A DNA stretch of 64,000 bases from Acridotheres tristis (GCA_037013685.1 CM072886.1:24435080-24499079); one strand, 5' to 3'; shown: positions 12,180-26,881, counted from the first letter of the stretch. The notes: generated by a model from the sequence alone, not told the origin. Numbers and translations: made by a program.

Positions 12180-15100
12180 AGGCCAGTACCTACCCACCAG
12201 TGAAAGGTGCTAAAGCTCCATAATAAGTCATTATGGAACCTCAGCTCCTGGTGCATCCTCCAGGTCACACATCTGTTCCCTCCCTGCATCTGAGACCAAT
12301 CTGAGGAGCATGGCAAGAAGCAGCACATGGTGGAAACTGTGCAACTGCTCAAATTAGCCATATTTTCACCCTCCCATCATTCCCTTTTCTCCTGGTGGCA
12401 GGTCTTACAAGAGATGCAAGCGCTACAGGCTCCCTCAAAGGGGCTTGCACACCAGGTATCCTTTAGCAAATGTGGCATAGACTGATTATCTCTCCAAAAG
12501 AGCACAGTGGACAATGTCTCACACAGAAAGAGGGGGAGAGCTTGAGCAGTTAGAAGAAGCTGATGGAGCAAAAATGGATGTCCTGCCTCCAACTTGTAAG
12601 AAGGTGTCTCTGGAGTGGTACCCTCAGATATCTTACACAAAATCATGAGTGTGAATAAATCAGTCTAAAGCAGTTTGTCTTTGCAAGGCAAACTTTTACT
12701 TTGCAAGTAAAATTATCAAGAAACATATACTTCTGTAATTAATTTAGAACAAATCTAACTAACATAAATGGAAAGCATTTTGTGTAATATAAATCCCACT
12801 TCCCAGGAAGAAGATAGCAAAAAGACAAAAATAGACACAATAACACTTCTGAACATTTCCTGTCCCCCTAAATTTAAATCTCAAGGACATCCTGGAATTT
12901 TCAATACATATTTTGATCCCTTTTGATTGTGAAGCATGGCTGGTTGTTAATGAACCCAAGAAATATTTTTACAGCATCCCAGGAAGAGATGTCTGCAACT
13001 TGCCCCTGTGATATATAATTCCTTGTGAACTTTCCTCCTGCTGGCTGCTCTGTAATGCCTCCTGCTTGTTGTGCTGGCAGCAGTAGTAAAAAACCAGTCC
13101 ATATCCATCTCTCTATGGAAAACTGTTATCATCTTCCCTTAGCTCCTACAGCCTGAAAAATTGCCAGATCCTCTCCCTGTCACCCACCTAGAGTCTCCCA
13201 AAATGTCATTATGAACTCAGTCGCTTCAAACCAGATGGAAAAGGCTTATATATTTTTACTATTTGTAATAATACAGATGAGTCTGGTGTCTAAAGACAGA
13301 ATATGGAGCTCTTCAAGTGTACAAATTGTTTAGTGAGCAGGCAAATACATGCATTGGGTTCATGTAGGCTCTACCCTATTTTAGTTTTCCACAGCCACAT
13401 CCTGTGGCATTTTCTCCATAGGAGAGCAGTAATTTCAACCATGTTGTTATGACAGGGACTCTGTCTTCCTGCAATTTGAGGAAAATCTTTCAGGAGACAT
13501 TATTTTTACCATATTTGGTTAGCATTGTGACTATCACGTGGAGAAAAGTTCATAGTGGGCTGAAGAACTGATGCAGAAACACACAGACCTTATGATGATA
13601 CAAGTCTTGTTTCCTAAGAAGCTGAGCTAAAGCTTACAGTGAACTGATAAATTATTACTCATTCCAAATCACATTTCTCATATGATCTATTCTTTTATGA
13701 ACAAAAAGGGATATTAGGCCAATAAATCCTTTATTCATTGACAAGATAACAGACCTGTTAACATAAAAGCATTTTTATTTTACATATGAAAAGCAAGTCT
13801 TATAACCAGCTTAATAAGAAAGCATTTATCTTCTTTTTTTTCTATTGTTTTAGTGATTCAAAAGCTGAGAAATCCTGAATTAATTTGAGAATGAGTTAGT
13901 TAATGAATTAATTATCCTGAATATTATTTTACTTTGAAATATAAATGCTGTTGCAAAACTAGCAAAGAGAATTAAATTCTACAGTAAAAATCTTAATATG
14001 GAGGACATAATTTAATCAAAGAAGGCGGTTTGGCAGTGATAGAGATGGAGGAAGGGGAAGAAAAGGTCTTCCACACCCCAAATTTAAATTCCCTTTAAAT
14101 GAAACTGGGTCTACCCTTGATAAAGCAACTTTATGCTACATATGGGTTCATTTGACACATTGTAGATTATCACAACAGCATAGCACCACTCTCCATTCTC
14201 ATTTCAATTCAAATATAATTTGGTGGCATAAATCCAAAACTGCTTGTTTAATGCCTTTGTGCATCACCTTTATTATGCAGACACTCTCAAAACACTTGCA
14301 ATGAGTTCCCATATCCTTCATATTTTTAAGCAGCCCAGGTGTTTTGGATCAGTATGGAAATTGCTCGTTTTTCTTGTCGTGCTTTTTGTCCATTTCTCTT
14401 CTCATGGCATAATTTCTCCTCAAGCAACTCCAGCTCTTGACTGTGATACCTGGTCTTGAAAAATGTATTTGAGAGTGATGTTTTCTCCTCTTTGCTCTAA
14501 AATGTTAAACAGTGATTGCAGTCAGTTGAGACACTTGGATGGCATTGACAGCTTAGACACTGTGCAGAGCTCATGAGAGGAAGAAACTGCAAGCAACATG
14601 TTTTAGAAAGGGCAAATGCAGCTTTGAAGATAAGTTAACTTTCTTCACCAGGACAGAAAAAGATCCTTGAACATATTTTTTGCTTCTATAGTATAATTTT
14701 ATAATGTCCTAACACAGCACAGTAAACTGTGCAGCTTACCTAACACGACAAGCTACTTATGATTTCATGAGTTTTCCTTATTTTCATCCATTTTTATGTA
14801 CTCATTAAAATAAAACCTTTCTGGTGAAAACATCCACCAGATCCTGTTTGTATGAGCTATCAGGAAAATATTTTGTCAGCACTTGAAAGAATAATGTATA
14901 AAACCATCTCTAGTGAGAGTGTCACAGGTTAAGGTTGATTTACATGGCACAGTCTTCTAGATCAAAACTGTGGTTTCTGACAGAACAATTTAATATATGA
15001 ATGTACAGGAACACACTACTTTCTACCAAAACAAAACAGAGTATCTGAAGGATAAACATTTCACCACTAACAAGATCAAATCCTCACTATTCCTATTCAC

Positions 15101-18100
15101 TCTGATTTCAATATAATTCATATCGTGCTTCTACTTCTAGAAACCTGAAAATTTTATTGTACATCACTAAGGGCAAATTGGCCAGCATTGGAGCATTCAG
15201 TGACTATGGGAATTTGTAATTCTCATATTTTGGAAATGAAAGATGTAGTCACTCTCCAGTGTTTGAATGCCATAGGTAATGTAGTCTTGATTAAGATCTC
15301 TAGGATGCTTGAAGCACCCTTGAGATAAGAGCAAAGCTGAATAAATATATCGATATAATGTCTAGTTATGGTAAAATACACCACATAGGCAATGTCTCTA
15401 TTACTAGGCTTGGGATGCAGACATGTTCCTGTGCTCAGGAACATAACTTAGCCATATATCAACTCTGTCTGACAGCAAAACCTAAGTGCTCATCACCAGG
15501 ATGTGGGAGAGGAATCACAGAAGACGCAAATAGGTGCCTGTTGTGGGTAACTGCTGGCAGTCCCATGGCACATCAGTGTGCATCACAAGGTGACTCAAGA
15601 CACACACTCAGGGCTCCTGTGGAAAGGCAGCTCATCCCTGCTGTCATAGGGATGTAGGGACAAATTGGACAAATCCCACCCTGGAGTGTTTCTTAAGCAA
15701 AAATGGTTCTTAATGTTCAGCTGTGAAATACAGCCTGTAAGAAAAGCATGAGAACAGAGCAGAAAATTTGTATCATGAATCTTGAAGAAACCAGAAAAGT
15801 ACCATTGCTCTAAGCAATTATAAATACAATAGCTCCTTTTTGGAAAGGAAGGGGAAAAAATCATGTATCTCTTCTTTTTATATTACCCTACTGCTACATT
15901 ATGTTATATTCAGACCATCTACAGCTTCAGTGGAATTACTATATAATAGACAGTGATAAATGACTCAAATAATCTGTTTTCCCCTTGTGAGTAGAAATAG
16001 TCCCCATAATCATTTCCCTCTCTTGATTGTACTAGAAGCCCCGGACAAGCAATAGCTCCTCTCCCTGGAGTGCATATACCACAGCAGCCCTGATCTCTGG
16101 TGTCACATTTTGTGGCTTAAGTCATGAACCTAAAGTGCAAAAAAAGCCCACGACCTCTTCCTTTGCTCAGCAAGTAGAGCATTATCTTTCTTGAGCTCTC
16201 TTCAGGTTCACTATTCATGCATCATCTTCCTGTTTATCCCAAAGAAAAATAGCTTAATTTAAAATGAGCTTCTTTTTGTTGTTTTTTGACTGCTTCTCTG
16301 TTGATATTACTAAAGTGTTGAGCCAAAATCAAGGAGCAGATCCTTACTACCTCAGAAGCCCCAGCACCAAACAACAGATCCATCTGTATAGACCATTGCA
16401 CTAGTGACAGGAAGGTATCCAAGGTGAAAACAGCACATTCTTCACTCAGCAGTCATCATGCCGATGGTGTCATGTGGGACAATGGTTGCAGCTGAATAGC
16501 AAGAAAAAAGAGATTTAAAGTCATGTTTCCCAAACCAGCTCCACCCTCTTACTGTTCCCATCACGTCTCCCCCCCCCAAACAAAGAAGAACTTAGTTTGA
16601 AATGTATCTCTGGATGTCACCCAGTCCATGCCTTCTCAGTTCTAAGATAAATTCAAAATTATATCGAGGACAGCAAGCCTGCTCTTCCCTTCTTAATCAT
16701 TGATAGATAGAAAGCACACACTCTTACGCTTCTCAATCAGTTATTTGTATTTGTTATTTGTCCACTACATGGAAGGGGATCATTTTCCGCAGCAAAAATT
16801 CCATCCAACAGGCTGACTGGGACACTAGCTTCAGATCACAGAATCAATGTAAGTTGAAGCACATCTCAAAACTTTCTCCAAGTCCAAAACTCTTCAGTCT
16901 AGTGCAAATACTGGGCCTCAGGACTGGCCACATGACTGAGGGAGGGGTTTCATTTATAGATGATTTTTGACATTTTGGTGATGTCTTATCCGCATCTTCC
17001 TCTCTCAAGAAACCAAAAAAACTTCTGTAAGAGACTTCTCCTAGGACACAGAAGATCCTGTGTGTGCACAGAGCTGCATGTGGCTGCTTCATTAAAGCCT
17101 TCATGCTTTAGTTCTGTTTGCTACAGAACCCACATCCTTTTCCACAAGTCTTGGGAGCATGTGGGAACTATGGCAGTTGTGAAGAGAGCACAAAAGACCC
17201 GGAATTGCTTGTAGCATCACAGCCTCTGTTCATGATGAACAGCTACAGAAAAAAATCACAGATTCATCTCCATTGAAGAGAAGGCACCAGATAAATCTGT
17301 GCATATTTTGACATCAAGGAGATTAAAGTGGTGTTTATGCATGAGCTCTCCTAATCTCTGCTTTACTTCTGTGGGAAGTCACACCTAAATAATAGTTTAA
17401 AAATTTAGTCTAAAAAGGTACAAAAGAGATAAAGTGCCTTTAATGTAGAAGTAATAATGATGGCGAAATTAGTCTAGCTCTTGGCAAATGTGCTTATTTA
17501 TGTTTTCAAGAGAAAAGGGGTTTTGTCACCTGTTGTTTGTTTTCTACGTTGTACACTTGACCATGTGTGTAGACTTTGGCTGTATGTTAAAATAATTGTA
17601 GCTACTAAAAGAATTATAATCAAACCAATGTGCCAGAGACAAACCTTTACTTTCAAAAGTTAGTATAAAAATACAGTTTTATTCGAAAGCAAATGCTGTC
17701 ATCTTCTATTTTTCTTAAGGAAAATATCAAGGGAAAAGTATAAAAAGCATAGAAATCCACTAATGTTTAATGAAATACTTGAGAACATATGAAAAACAGA
17801 ATACATAATTTTTCCTGAGGTAATAGACCTCAGATCTTTGAGTAATATTTTTAACTTTGATGTGTCCAAACATATTTAACTGCACACAACTTGGGATAAG
17901 CTACTCAAGAAAGATGTGAACATTTTATAAGCACAAGCTATCGACATTCCAAGATGGGGAGAGAAATGTCCACCACTCCAGCTTTCACTTAGAGCATGTT
18001 TATTCAACATGCTGCCTTAGAGTAGACATCTTTATTCTGGCATAAATCTTATATCATTCTAATATTATCAGCAAAGTATTTTCCCTGCTGCAATGGAAGT

Positions 18101-18659
18101 ACCAGTGTAGCTATCAGCTCTGCTAAGCATGGTGTCACCTTTCAGTCTGTTTTCATCACCAGAGCTTTATGTGAAGGTCAATGACGATGCCTTCATCCTT
18201 CTTTTCCAGAGCTAAGAATAAATCACTGAGCAATGTGCATTGCCTTTAATGCATTGCCCAGTGAGTGTACCAATTGACCAATTATGGTCAATCCATATGT
18301 AAACCACTTCCCAAATTAGTTAAAATGAGCAGCATCTTTGCCATCATTTTAAAAGACCACAGCAACTCCCTTGAGCTCTTTGGAGGAGTAGTTCAGATCT
18401 TTACTTTCAAGGAAGAATAAACAGCTGATGAGACGATTACCTTGAAGATAGGCAAGATAGGAGTGTTCCACACTTTCTACTGCCTAACCCCAGGTGGTCT
18501 GACAGTGCATTGGATGGTTGCACCCTGTTTTCAAGCAACTCTTTTTTCCTGGTATTGGTCAGGAGAAGTAGGAACCTGAATTTCATTCCTTGAAGTACTC
18601 TAATAATCAGTTATAACTTAAACACTGTAGTCCTAATGTTTTTACGTATCTAAATCCTC

Positions 18660-18702
<43 letters not shown>

Positions 18703-21700
18703 TATGAAAATACAGGAAGACTTCCTCAATTTAGAACACATGCAAAGCATGTGATATGCTTCCACTATTTGGACAAACACTGTGTCCACTGAAGTACATA
18801 TTACTAAAAAAACATTCCTCCTTCACATTCATGGCCACAGACAAGCAGTGTTGCCTGTGCACAGCACAGCCAATGCCCCCAGTTCTGTGTGCAGCTGTGG
18901 GTACAGAGAGCCAAGTGAACTTGCAAGTTGGCATCTTATGTGGGAGCCAGCACAGCTGCAAATTTTCTCATAATTTCTGTCTGAATTCATTGTTCTGGGT
19001 GTCCTGGATAAATTAACTGTCTAGGAAACTGTTCAGGGTACACTTTTATAATCAATGCAAACTACCAAAACTATTTGTGTACCCACAGTACAATGCATCT
19101 GTGAGGGCAATGGCATGGAGGCAGAGTACGGGTCTTAATGGTCACTCTGAGATAAGTCCTCATGCATTTCTTGATTAATTAAAATATGACAGTTTTTCCT
19201 TAAATGGAGAACTGTATAAACCTAGATGAGGATCATCTCTTATTGCTGCAAGTGAGCAGAAAGACAAGGAATCCAGAAGAGTGCAGGAATGCAGCCCTTT
19301 TTTGAGCAAGGTTGAGTGGTATGCAGAAATAGGCTTTATATTTGGGAATGACAGAGTCTGCTGCATCACTCCTTGAAGGGATGAAAGATTTTTTTTCCAA
19401 GCCAAGGTTTTTTTTAGCCAAGTAAAGACCCAGTGATGTTTTCTTGTAGGCATTCCTAAAAGATTTGATTTTCTCACCTTCTTAACTTGACTACTTCTAT
19501 TTTATTCCTCAGACTTACAAAGAATTAATTTCTTAAGACTGTTTGAATTGTTAATTGGAAAGCAACTAGCAAGTGTCTCAGGCAGACCAATATCTCATTT
19601 CAGATGACTGCAAACCCAGTAGAAGTGAGAGCTCTCCCAAAGGCATGGGTGCTTCTAGGTTAACACATCATTCACTGGTCTCCACTAACAAGAGGAAGAA
19701 CCTGGGAGCAAAATCATAATGGTGGGTGAGATGAGGATGAATGAAAAGGGGGTGAGGAAGAGGGCTCTCACCGAGCTCTGACTTTCAGCACCACAGGGCA
19801 CAGCAGGCAGGGCCCAAACACTCAACAGGGAATCCTCCTTCCTTAGACCAACCCGAGGTTTTGTGATGCTCATGCTCTGTCCTCTAGCCCTTCACAAAGA
19901 GCCCTCAAGTCTTTCATCGTGCACATCAAAAGGAATACTAGAAGAAACAGATGCAAATTATCTAAGTATGAATCCCACCATATCAAGGACTTTGCATCGA
20001 GCAGTGGGGGCTGGGGGGTGAGAGAAAGCTTCTTTAATTTCCTTGGGCATGGAGGTGGTCCCCCAAGACTTGCTGTGAGGACCTGCCCCTCCCTCTTACC
20101 TGCTGACAACGGTGGGGCTCAGCTCTTGTTAAAGCATTTGCGTCAGACATGACAAGGTTTTGAAATTGCTCAGAAGTCAGCGTGGGGTGAGTGGGAAAGG
20201 ATGACAGCGACAAGCAGGTAAAATATCCTCACATACAATCTGATGAAAAAGTCTAGAGTTTCCATAGCATCCACCAGCAATTCTGTCACCTTCCTCCTCA
20301 GGACACACATTTGAATTCCAGTATGAATAGCCCTTCTTTGGTTAGGCAGCTACTTCTGTTAAACTTCTGTGCAATAAATAATCCCTATAAATTCATCTCA
20401 CACTGTTTGTTATCTTTCTACCTGAAGGATTTGCCAGGAAGTAACCTACTTTAAAATGAACTTGTCACAGACAAGAGTTTAGAACTCTACAATTTTTTAA
20501 AATATGACTAAATCATAAGATTCAATATTGGAAGACAAGACAGCCAGGCCATAGAAAGATATTTTACTTCAAGTGATTATCAAAGCAGTGAAATTGTGTT
20601 GCCATTTTCTCCCTTTCTCTACCTTTTTTTTTCTCTTTTATTTGAGCATCTGAATTCCTTACATCTCCCACTGATTTTGTGCTCAAGCAATTTCTTTTTC
20701 TTTACTTCACTTTTATATCAGTATGCACAGTGCTACATCCAAGACAAAATTTCTGGGTGTTTGTCCCAAAAATACCAATGTCCTTTTGCAAGTTGTTGCA
20801 CAGGGTTTCACTTACGTATTAAGGAATTAGAATTAAGTCTCCTAAAAACGGTGAAGTAAAGAGAAAGTTGAAAATTCATAAGTGAGATTTTTGAGTACTT
20901 CAAAGACCTCTGGAGATATTGTAAACTTCTGTTGAAGGTATGTGAGCAAGAAGAGAGATACACAGAGACACAACAAGTGCAAATAATGAAGATAGTGTTA
21001 TGCATTTGTAAAAGTTGTTTTACATAACTACGAAAGACCTGTTACTTATAGTAATATTAGAATTAACTTAAATTTTGCCAAAACTGTGCCCTTTTATCCT
21101 ACTGATTTCTGAATCTGTTATTCAAATATAGTGAGCTACTGAGAAAACTATTAATATTCAATGAAGGTATAGTCATATAAATTATCCAGTTTGTAATACA
21201 GCTTAGAAAAGAGGATGATTCATCAGTGTTTGATCTCAAGTTAAGAAAGCATTTCAATTAATCAGAAATCATAGCAGCCATGAGCAGCTATTACTTTTTT
21301 GCCATTGCAATGAGCACTGAGATGCTGTGGGGAATTGGCAGAAGAAGCCTCATCATCCCTGCAGGAGAAGGTCTGGAAGTGGGGGTGGGAGGCAAGGCTG
21401 TGCCCAGCCACTGAGAGCTGTTGTTGCACGGGGGTCTAAACAGAGTGGATGGGACAGTGGTGTGTCCATGGCTTTCCCAGATAACCTTGCAGTGCTGTTG
21501 TGTATTCCCATGGAGTGAGACCAGGGATCTTCCACTTCCTGGGCTATCACTCCAACCTGACCCTTGTCCTCCACCACTGCTGTCCACAGCAGGAGCCAGC
21601 CAGAGGTCACTGCAGTGAGGACAGGTTCTGGTGGCAAGATCAGACAGAAGATGCTCTGGTGTTGAAAACAGGCTTTGACAATCCATCTGCAAAATTCATT

Positions 21701-23136
21701 AAGGCTGAGGTCAGTCTCTGAGAAAAGATTGTCCTTCTTACAGAAAAGCTATACAGAAAGTGTGCTGAGCCCAGATTATAAACCAGGGTTTTGCTTTCAC
21801 TTGTTGATGAAGTAAGTCTAAATCCTCCCTTACCCTCACAGGTCACTGTAAGGTAGTTTACAAATAAGCTTAGAAAACTGAAGCCTTAAGGAGTGAGCTT
21901 CAGACTCAAAAGATTTGGTTTGAAACAAATCAATTGATTAATAAATATATTTGTAAACCTGTAAGTATTCAGGAGACAAAATAGGGTCTCTGCATCCAAA
22001 CAAAGCGATGTCAGGAGCTTTCTTCCAAGAGTGACAAACTTAATTCTTCTCAAGCATCTGCTCCTTGGCTGCTCTGAGCCCTTTGCACTTTGAGGAGAGT
22101 TCAAATTGCAGGTTTTTCCAGGTCAAACTCCGACCACCGATGCTCACAATCTGCCTCAGCTTTGGAAATATTTTGTACCATATTTCATGGTTGTCCCTGA
22201 CCATCTTGTTGGTGATGGCAAATGTGAAAAAAAACTTGGTTTCATGGTTAAAAGCAACAGATGGTGTCTCTGTGAGAGAAATACTGTCCTGTATTTGCTA
22301 TTGAAATGTTTAACAAATATTGTATCTCCCACTTTTCTTATGAAAACCATTTGGAGAATTATGGCAAGGCATCTCCATGTACCAAACCCAGTTCTTCTTG
22401 TAGCTGTTTTGAAATAATACACATCTAGAAATGCCTCTAGAGGCCCTTCTCCTCACCAACTCCCCCACAGCTCCTGCAGATGTAGAGATGGTTTTGCACA
22501 GCTTTGTTCCTCAGAGATCTCCAAACAGATGAAAGTAAGTGCTTTGTCCTCTCCAAGGACATGCTCCCTCCTGAGCCCAAGAAGCTCATCAGGACTGCAA
22601 TTACTTCCCTTGCAGATGATTGACTCTAGAGATATTAGGTTGAGGGGATAACCCTCTCTGCAACATTCATGTCATAGGTTTACATTCAGCATTTCAATAC
22701 CGTGACATTTATTTCCATTTGGTCCCACACCCCAGCTTCATGTCTAGCTTGGTGTGGACAAAAGTGAGCCTCAGATCAGGGTAAAGGAAGCTCAGTCTAG
22801 GTAAGATGTGATGATACTAGTGGGTGGGTGGGATGGAGAGCAGTGACGGGAGTATAAAAGATGACAGACACAAGAAGAGTAGGGAAACCTGTAAATTTTT
22901 CAAAGTGAGAATTAAAGACCAACATTGCATTTTCAGCTCTTAGTAGATGATTCAGTAACTGTGAGATCAGCCTTGCTTCTGCCTGTGCCTGCCCAGGAAA
23001 GGGCATTCCTGTGGCATGCAAATCTCACTGCTATCCCCTTTGCCTGCCCATGAGCACAATATAATTGGACCTAGAATGTTTTATTTCACAGACAAAAGAA
23101 TAAGAGCACATTCTTTATAGATGAAGAGGAGGAAAG
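12180..23136. other. Intergenic DNA, no gene found
   Basis: Contains the AAT array at 18661 and no recognised exon or mobile element. The 133-aa frame at 21291-21692 (-) lies in a locally GC-richer patch (21300-21700) and overlaps similar-length frames on both strands, a sign of composition rather than coding. Confidence 0.55.
18661..18700 (+). repeat. (AAT)n trinucleotide microsatellite
   Basis: Forty uninterrupted bases of ATA repeats, about 13 units, in intergenic DNA upstream of TAC1. Confidence 0.97.
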
Positions 23137-23138
23137 AC

Positions 23139-23159
23139 AGAGAGAGAGAGAGAGAGAGA
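23139..23159 (+). repeat. (AG)n dinucleotide microsatellite
   Basis: About 10 uninterrupted AG units, following a purine-rich lead-in (GAAGAGGAGGAAAGAC). Confidence 0.95.
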
Positions 23160-25900
23160 TGCATAATTACCACATATGCCTCATATGCATTTATATGTAC
23201 GAGCATATGCTCTGAAAATGTAAATCTTCATTAAAGGGAAAATTGAAGATGACAAATTTGTAATGCAAGATTTAAAATACAAGAAAGGTGAAAGATTAAT
23301 TCAATAGTCTGTCTATACTTAATTAGAAAATAGGATGCTATGGTGAGTTCTGCTAATTTTTTCAATGCCACTTGGATGCGTTGAAAATAAATAATCTTAT
23401 GGTGGCAAAATAAATCACCGTGTTACAAAGAGCCCTCATCTGCAATCAAAATCATTCTATTTACCCTGGAGACACATACCTATGAAAAATTTAAGAATTC
23501 ATCAATCACAGTCTCTCTTTGCAATGTTTATGAAGTTCTATCTTTGGATAAGAACATTTCCAGTCTTCTTGTAAAGATCAAAATCAGAGCTGAGGTCTGG
23601 TACATGTAGAGATGATCACTGTGCTCAGGTAGACTGCATCTCATGCCCAATTTTTGAAGTTACATAAAATAGCTCTTCTAGGGCTGTCTGTTATTTGAAT
23701 GTCCCTGGTAAAGTGATGAAAAGCCATCTCAATGTACACAAGAATTAGGCCCTAGGTTTAAACATACAGTATGCAATTGTATAGCACAAGATCACTGAAG
23801 AACAATAATAGATGCGTTCATTTCATGAAGTGCTATGAAATTGTGCATACTAAAAAAATACAAATCTGCATTCTGCACAGAATCTTACATGGGCACGTTA
23901 ATTTGCTCTTTTCCCACCACACATTAGCTGTTTGTTAATGGTATAAGAATCACTAAGTAACAGTATAGCAGCCAATGTAACTTGTCATTTAATGATCAGA
24001 CTTTTTTTACTGGAAACCAAAACATAATCAGAAAATTCAAATAAACATTTCAAAAGGATCATCACACAGGAGGAATCGCATCAAGCCTACTGCAAAACCA
24101 ATTCTCTGAGGTGTGTTTCACAGGCAATTGCTTCCCAAATAGTTTTCCATTAGTGTTGAGATTCAAGCCACAACAAGTGCCTTTAGTCCAGTTCCTAATC
24201 CTTATTAAGGAAATGTCTGGATAAGGACTCTGAAGGCAGCTTTCTGTGTCACTTCCACAGGACACTTATTTGTCATTTGTTAAGCCTTATTTGGGTCATT
24301 TGGATCTAATGATCTTTTGATTCATGACCAAAAATCTTCACTCTGGTTGTTAGAAATCACATGGTCTAACTGTAACAGAGGGGTGGGGTCTGTGCCCTGA
24401 GCATGGGTAGAGAAGGAATATTCACCACAGACACCTTGTACCTGCCTTTGAGCTCACATGTTTATTCACGAGGTTGCTCATAGATATAAAGCTGCTAATA
24501 TCATGTCTGAGGAAGAGGCAGCTTTATAACTATGAGAATCTTGTGAATAAATATGTGAAACGGGGGGTTTTGTTTGTGCACAAAGGGCACTTTACCCTGC
24601 TCTAGTACATCCCTAGGACAGGGACTGGGCAGCACAAAGGCAGGAGCTTCAGCTTTCTTCTTATTTGTCTTCTATGCCCTTTTCACATGAAGACAATGCA
24701 CTCAGAAAAGCTTCCTAGGAATCAGCTTTGCTCATTAGCCATGAAATCTGCTCACTTTCTGAAAATTCATAGTGCAATGTCTGGCTATTTCAGGTCAAAG
24801 AAAGATTAAACAGCCAATTTATTTTAAAATTGAGAAAGAGAAAAGTGAGCTTTATCTATTAATCAGTTTTTCACTTCCACCCAAACTATTAGATAAGTCT
24901 GAGATAAAGTATTTGAATTCATTAAAGTCTCTGAAGACTGGAAAGGACCCCTTTAAAATTTTTCTTATCTTGGTCTCTCAAAAATTAAAATCCCTGTAAT
25001 TTCATAGGTCAAGTTATGGTTACATCCATTTTGGTAAAATGTTGAATTAGAGAATTAGAACAAATAGAATATTTCAGTTTAAATTTGTATTTTCCATGGA
25101 CTCCCAAGTAATAGAAATTGACTTCATAGAAAGTTGGGAGTTCTCAGGATTTCTGAGAGACATGAGCTTCAGGAACATTTGCAGAATTGGCAAGCCTGGT
25201 TTGATATATCTGACCAGTGCCCTGCTGTCACTATAGTAAACAAAAACAAAATAAAAAACAAAATCACAAGAAAACAATTTTTCTTCAAGAGATTCAAAGT
25301 TCACACATCAAAGGGAATACTGCAGTGCTGCAGAATGAAAATCTGATGGTTTGGGTTTCCAGAGTTGATAAACATTGTAGTTTTATCCAGTTTGTTGATA
25401 GCCAGAAGAAGGAGCATTCTCACCACCCATGCTGGAGGTCTCAACAGAGGTGCTCACTGCAGGCGCTTGGGCTGCATGAAGTCCCTCCTCCAAACCACTC
25501 TTTACAACCACACTCTCAAGTAGCCCATGTTGACCAGAGTGACCCCCAGTTCACTGGGTCACAATCTTTCTTATTTAAGTGTAAACTTACAGACAAAGTG
25601 TAGATACCCTCAGAACCTGGAAGGGTCTCGCCTGATTGTGTTCTGGGGAGTGCTTTGAGTTCTGAAGAGCATTTCTGGTTAACAGGGAGGCCTGATATTA
25701 ATCATGTCTTTATTTAGAGAAGTTTCTGAGTCTCCCTTGGATCCACAATTATATGCCAATGAACTATCCTTAAAGAAAAGGTTTACCACTGTAAGCTTAA
25801 TGGTAACAATCTGGAGCAAGCAGAGTTGTGGTACCAAGGAGCTCCTGAGCATCCCGTTCTTTATCAAAAGATATCTTTATCATTGTTAATTCCCACTAAA
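23160..25900. other. Intergenic DNA directly upstream of the TAC1 island
   Basis: AT-rich, with several TAATTA/ATTAAT-type homeodomain-like words between 23160 and 23500 (TTAATTC, CTTAATTAG). No exon, RNA gene or known repeat was recognised. Confidence 0.5.
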
Positions 25901-25901
25901 C

Positions 25902-25930
25902 TGTTATAAGCCTGTTTTAGGCTTATAACA
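25902..25930. repeat. Perfect 12-bp inverted repeat (hairpin)
   Basis: TGTTATAAGCCT and AGGCTTATAACA are exact reverse complements separated by GTTTT. It sits about 120 bp before the TAC1 CpG island. There is no T-run after it and this is not a bacterial genome, so it is not a terminator. Confidence 0.9.
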
Positions 25931-26851
25931 CGGGAGCTGAGGGTCCACCAAGGTTAACTGAGAAGCCTCATACACAGTTGACCTTGGAGAAATAAGATGG
26001 CATAACTGTGAAAGAGATAATAACCTAAACAATTACCTGAGCCGAATGCCAGCAGCAGAGCAAAGCTGTCACAGGGGAAGGGCGCCGGCAGGGATGTGCT
26101 GCTGGAGAGACTGGCTCAGCTCTCCTTCCAGTACAGGCGTTCGCCTTCTACAGCAGCCAGCCCAGCGGTGCCGGGTGTTCCCGGCGGCAGCAGCCCCTCT
26201 GCAGGAGCACACACACACCAGACCTGGGGTGCCCACCCGGCACCCACCCGGTCAAGGCCCTCCTCAGCTTCGTGCATCCCTCACTTTTCGTCCCGGTGGG
26301 CTGGGGCTACCTGAGCAGCGGCACGGGGGAGACAGATCCAGGGGAAGGAACTGGCCGGGGCCCGGGAGGCTGCCCCTCTGAAGGGCCGCCGGGGCTCCCT
26401 TCCCTTTTCCCGCTTCTCTGCCTCCCTGCGGGGCCGCTCGCAGCGGAGAGCAGCTCTCCGAGCCCTGGGGGAGCGGGGCGGGGTGGCATGGGCGAAAAGC
26501 AGCATTTGCACCCTTACATCCGCATCCCGCATCCCGCATCCCGCATCCACCCCGCGTCCGCACCCGCGTCCGCCGCCGGGACGCGGCTCGCCCGCGGACG
26601 GTGCGGGGCGGCCCCGAGGGCGCGGAGCTGCGGCGGGAGGAGCGAAGGAGCAGCGGGGGAGCGGAGGGGCAGCGGCGGGAGCCGCCCGGCCGGCCCGCAC
26701 TGCCTGGCCCCGGGCAGAGCCCAGAGGCGCCGCCGGAGCGGGGGGCGGGCGCTGCTCGCCGGGGCGGGGGCTGTCACGGGGCTGGGACGATAAAACCGGG
26801 GGTAATTGCACTTAGGCAAATGAGCCTGCCTCGGCCCTCCCCGTCTCCAGG

Positions 26852-26859
26852 TATATAAA
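26852..26859 (+). promoter_or_regulatory. TAC1 TATA box
   Basis: TATATAAA lies in GC-rich DNA about 30 bp before the inferred start of exon 1. A focused TATA promoter inside a CpG island fits a regulated neuronal gene. About 35 bp upstream, GGTAATTGC and GGCAAATGAG form a short AT-rich island in otherwise GC-rich DNA and may bind homeodomain or POU factors; that is inference. Confidence 0.75.
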
Positions 26860-26881
26860 GTGGGGAGCGCTCCTGCGGCCG

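Noticed and set aside
11786..12361. 191-aa frame on - with FLFFSF repeats
   Set aside because: It is a translation of the AAAAG pentanucleotide array plus flanks.
21291..21721. Cluster of overlapping frames (133, 94, 73 aa) as a gene
   Set aside because: Frames occur on both strands at once in a locally GC-richer patch, with no recognisable protein or exon structure.
26272..26819. Several 100-176 aa frames on both strands upstream of TAC1
   Set aside because: Overlapping frames on both strands in a CpG island, with no splice or family support; composition explains them.
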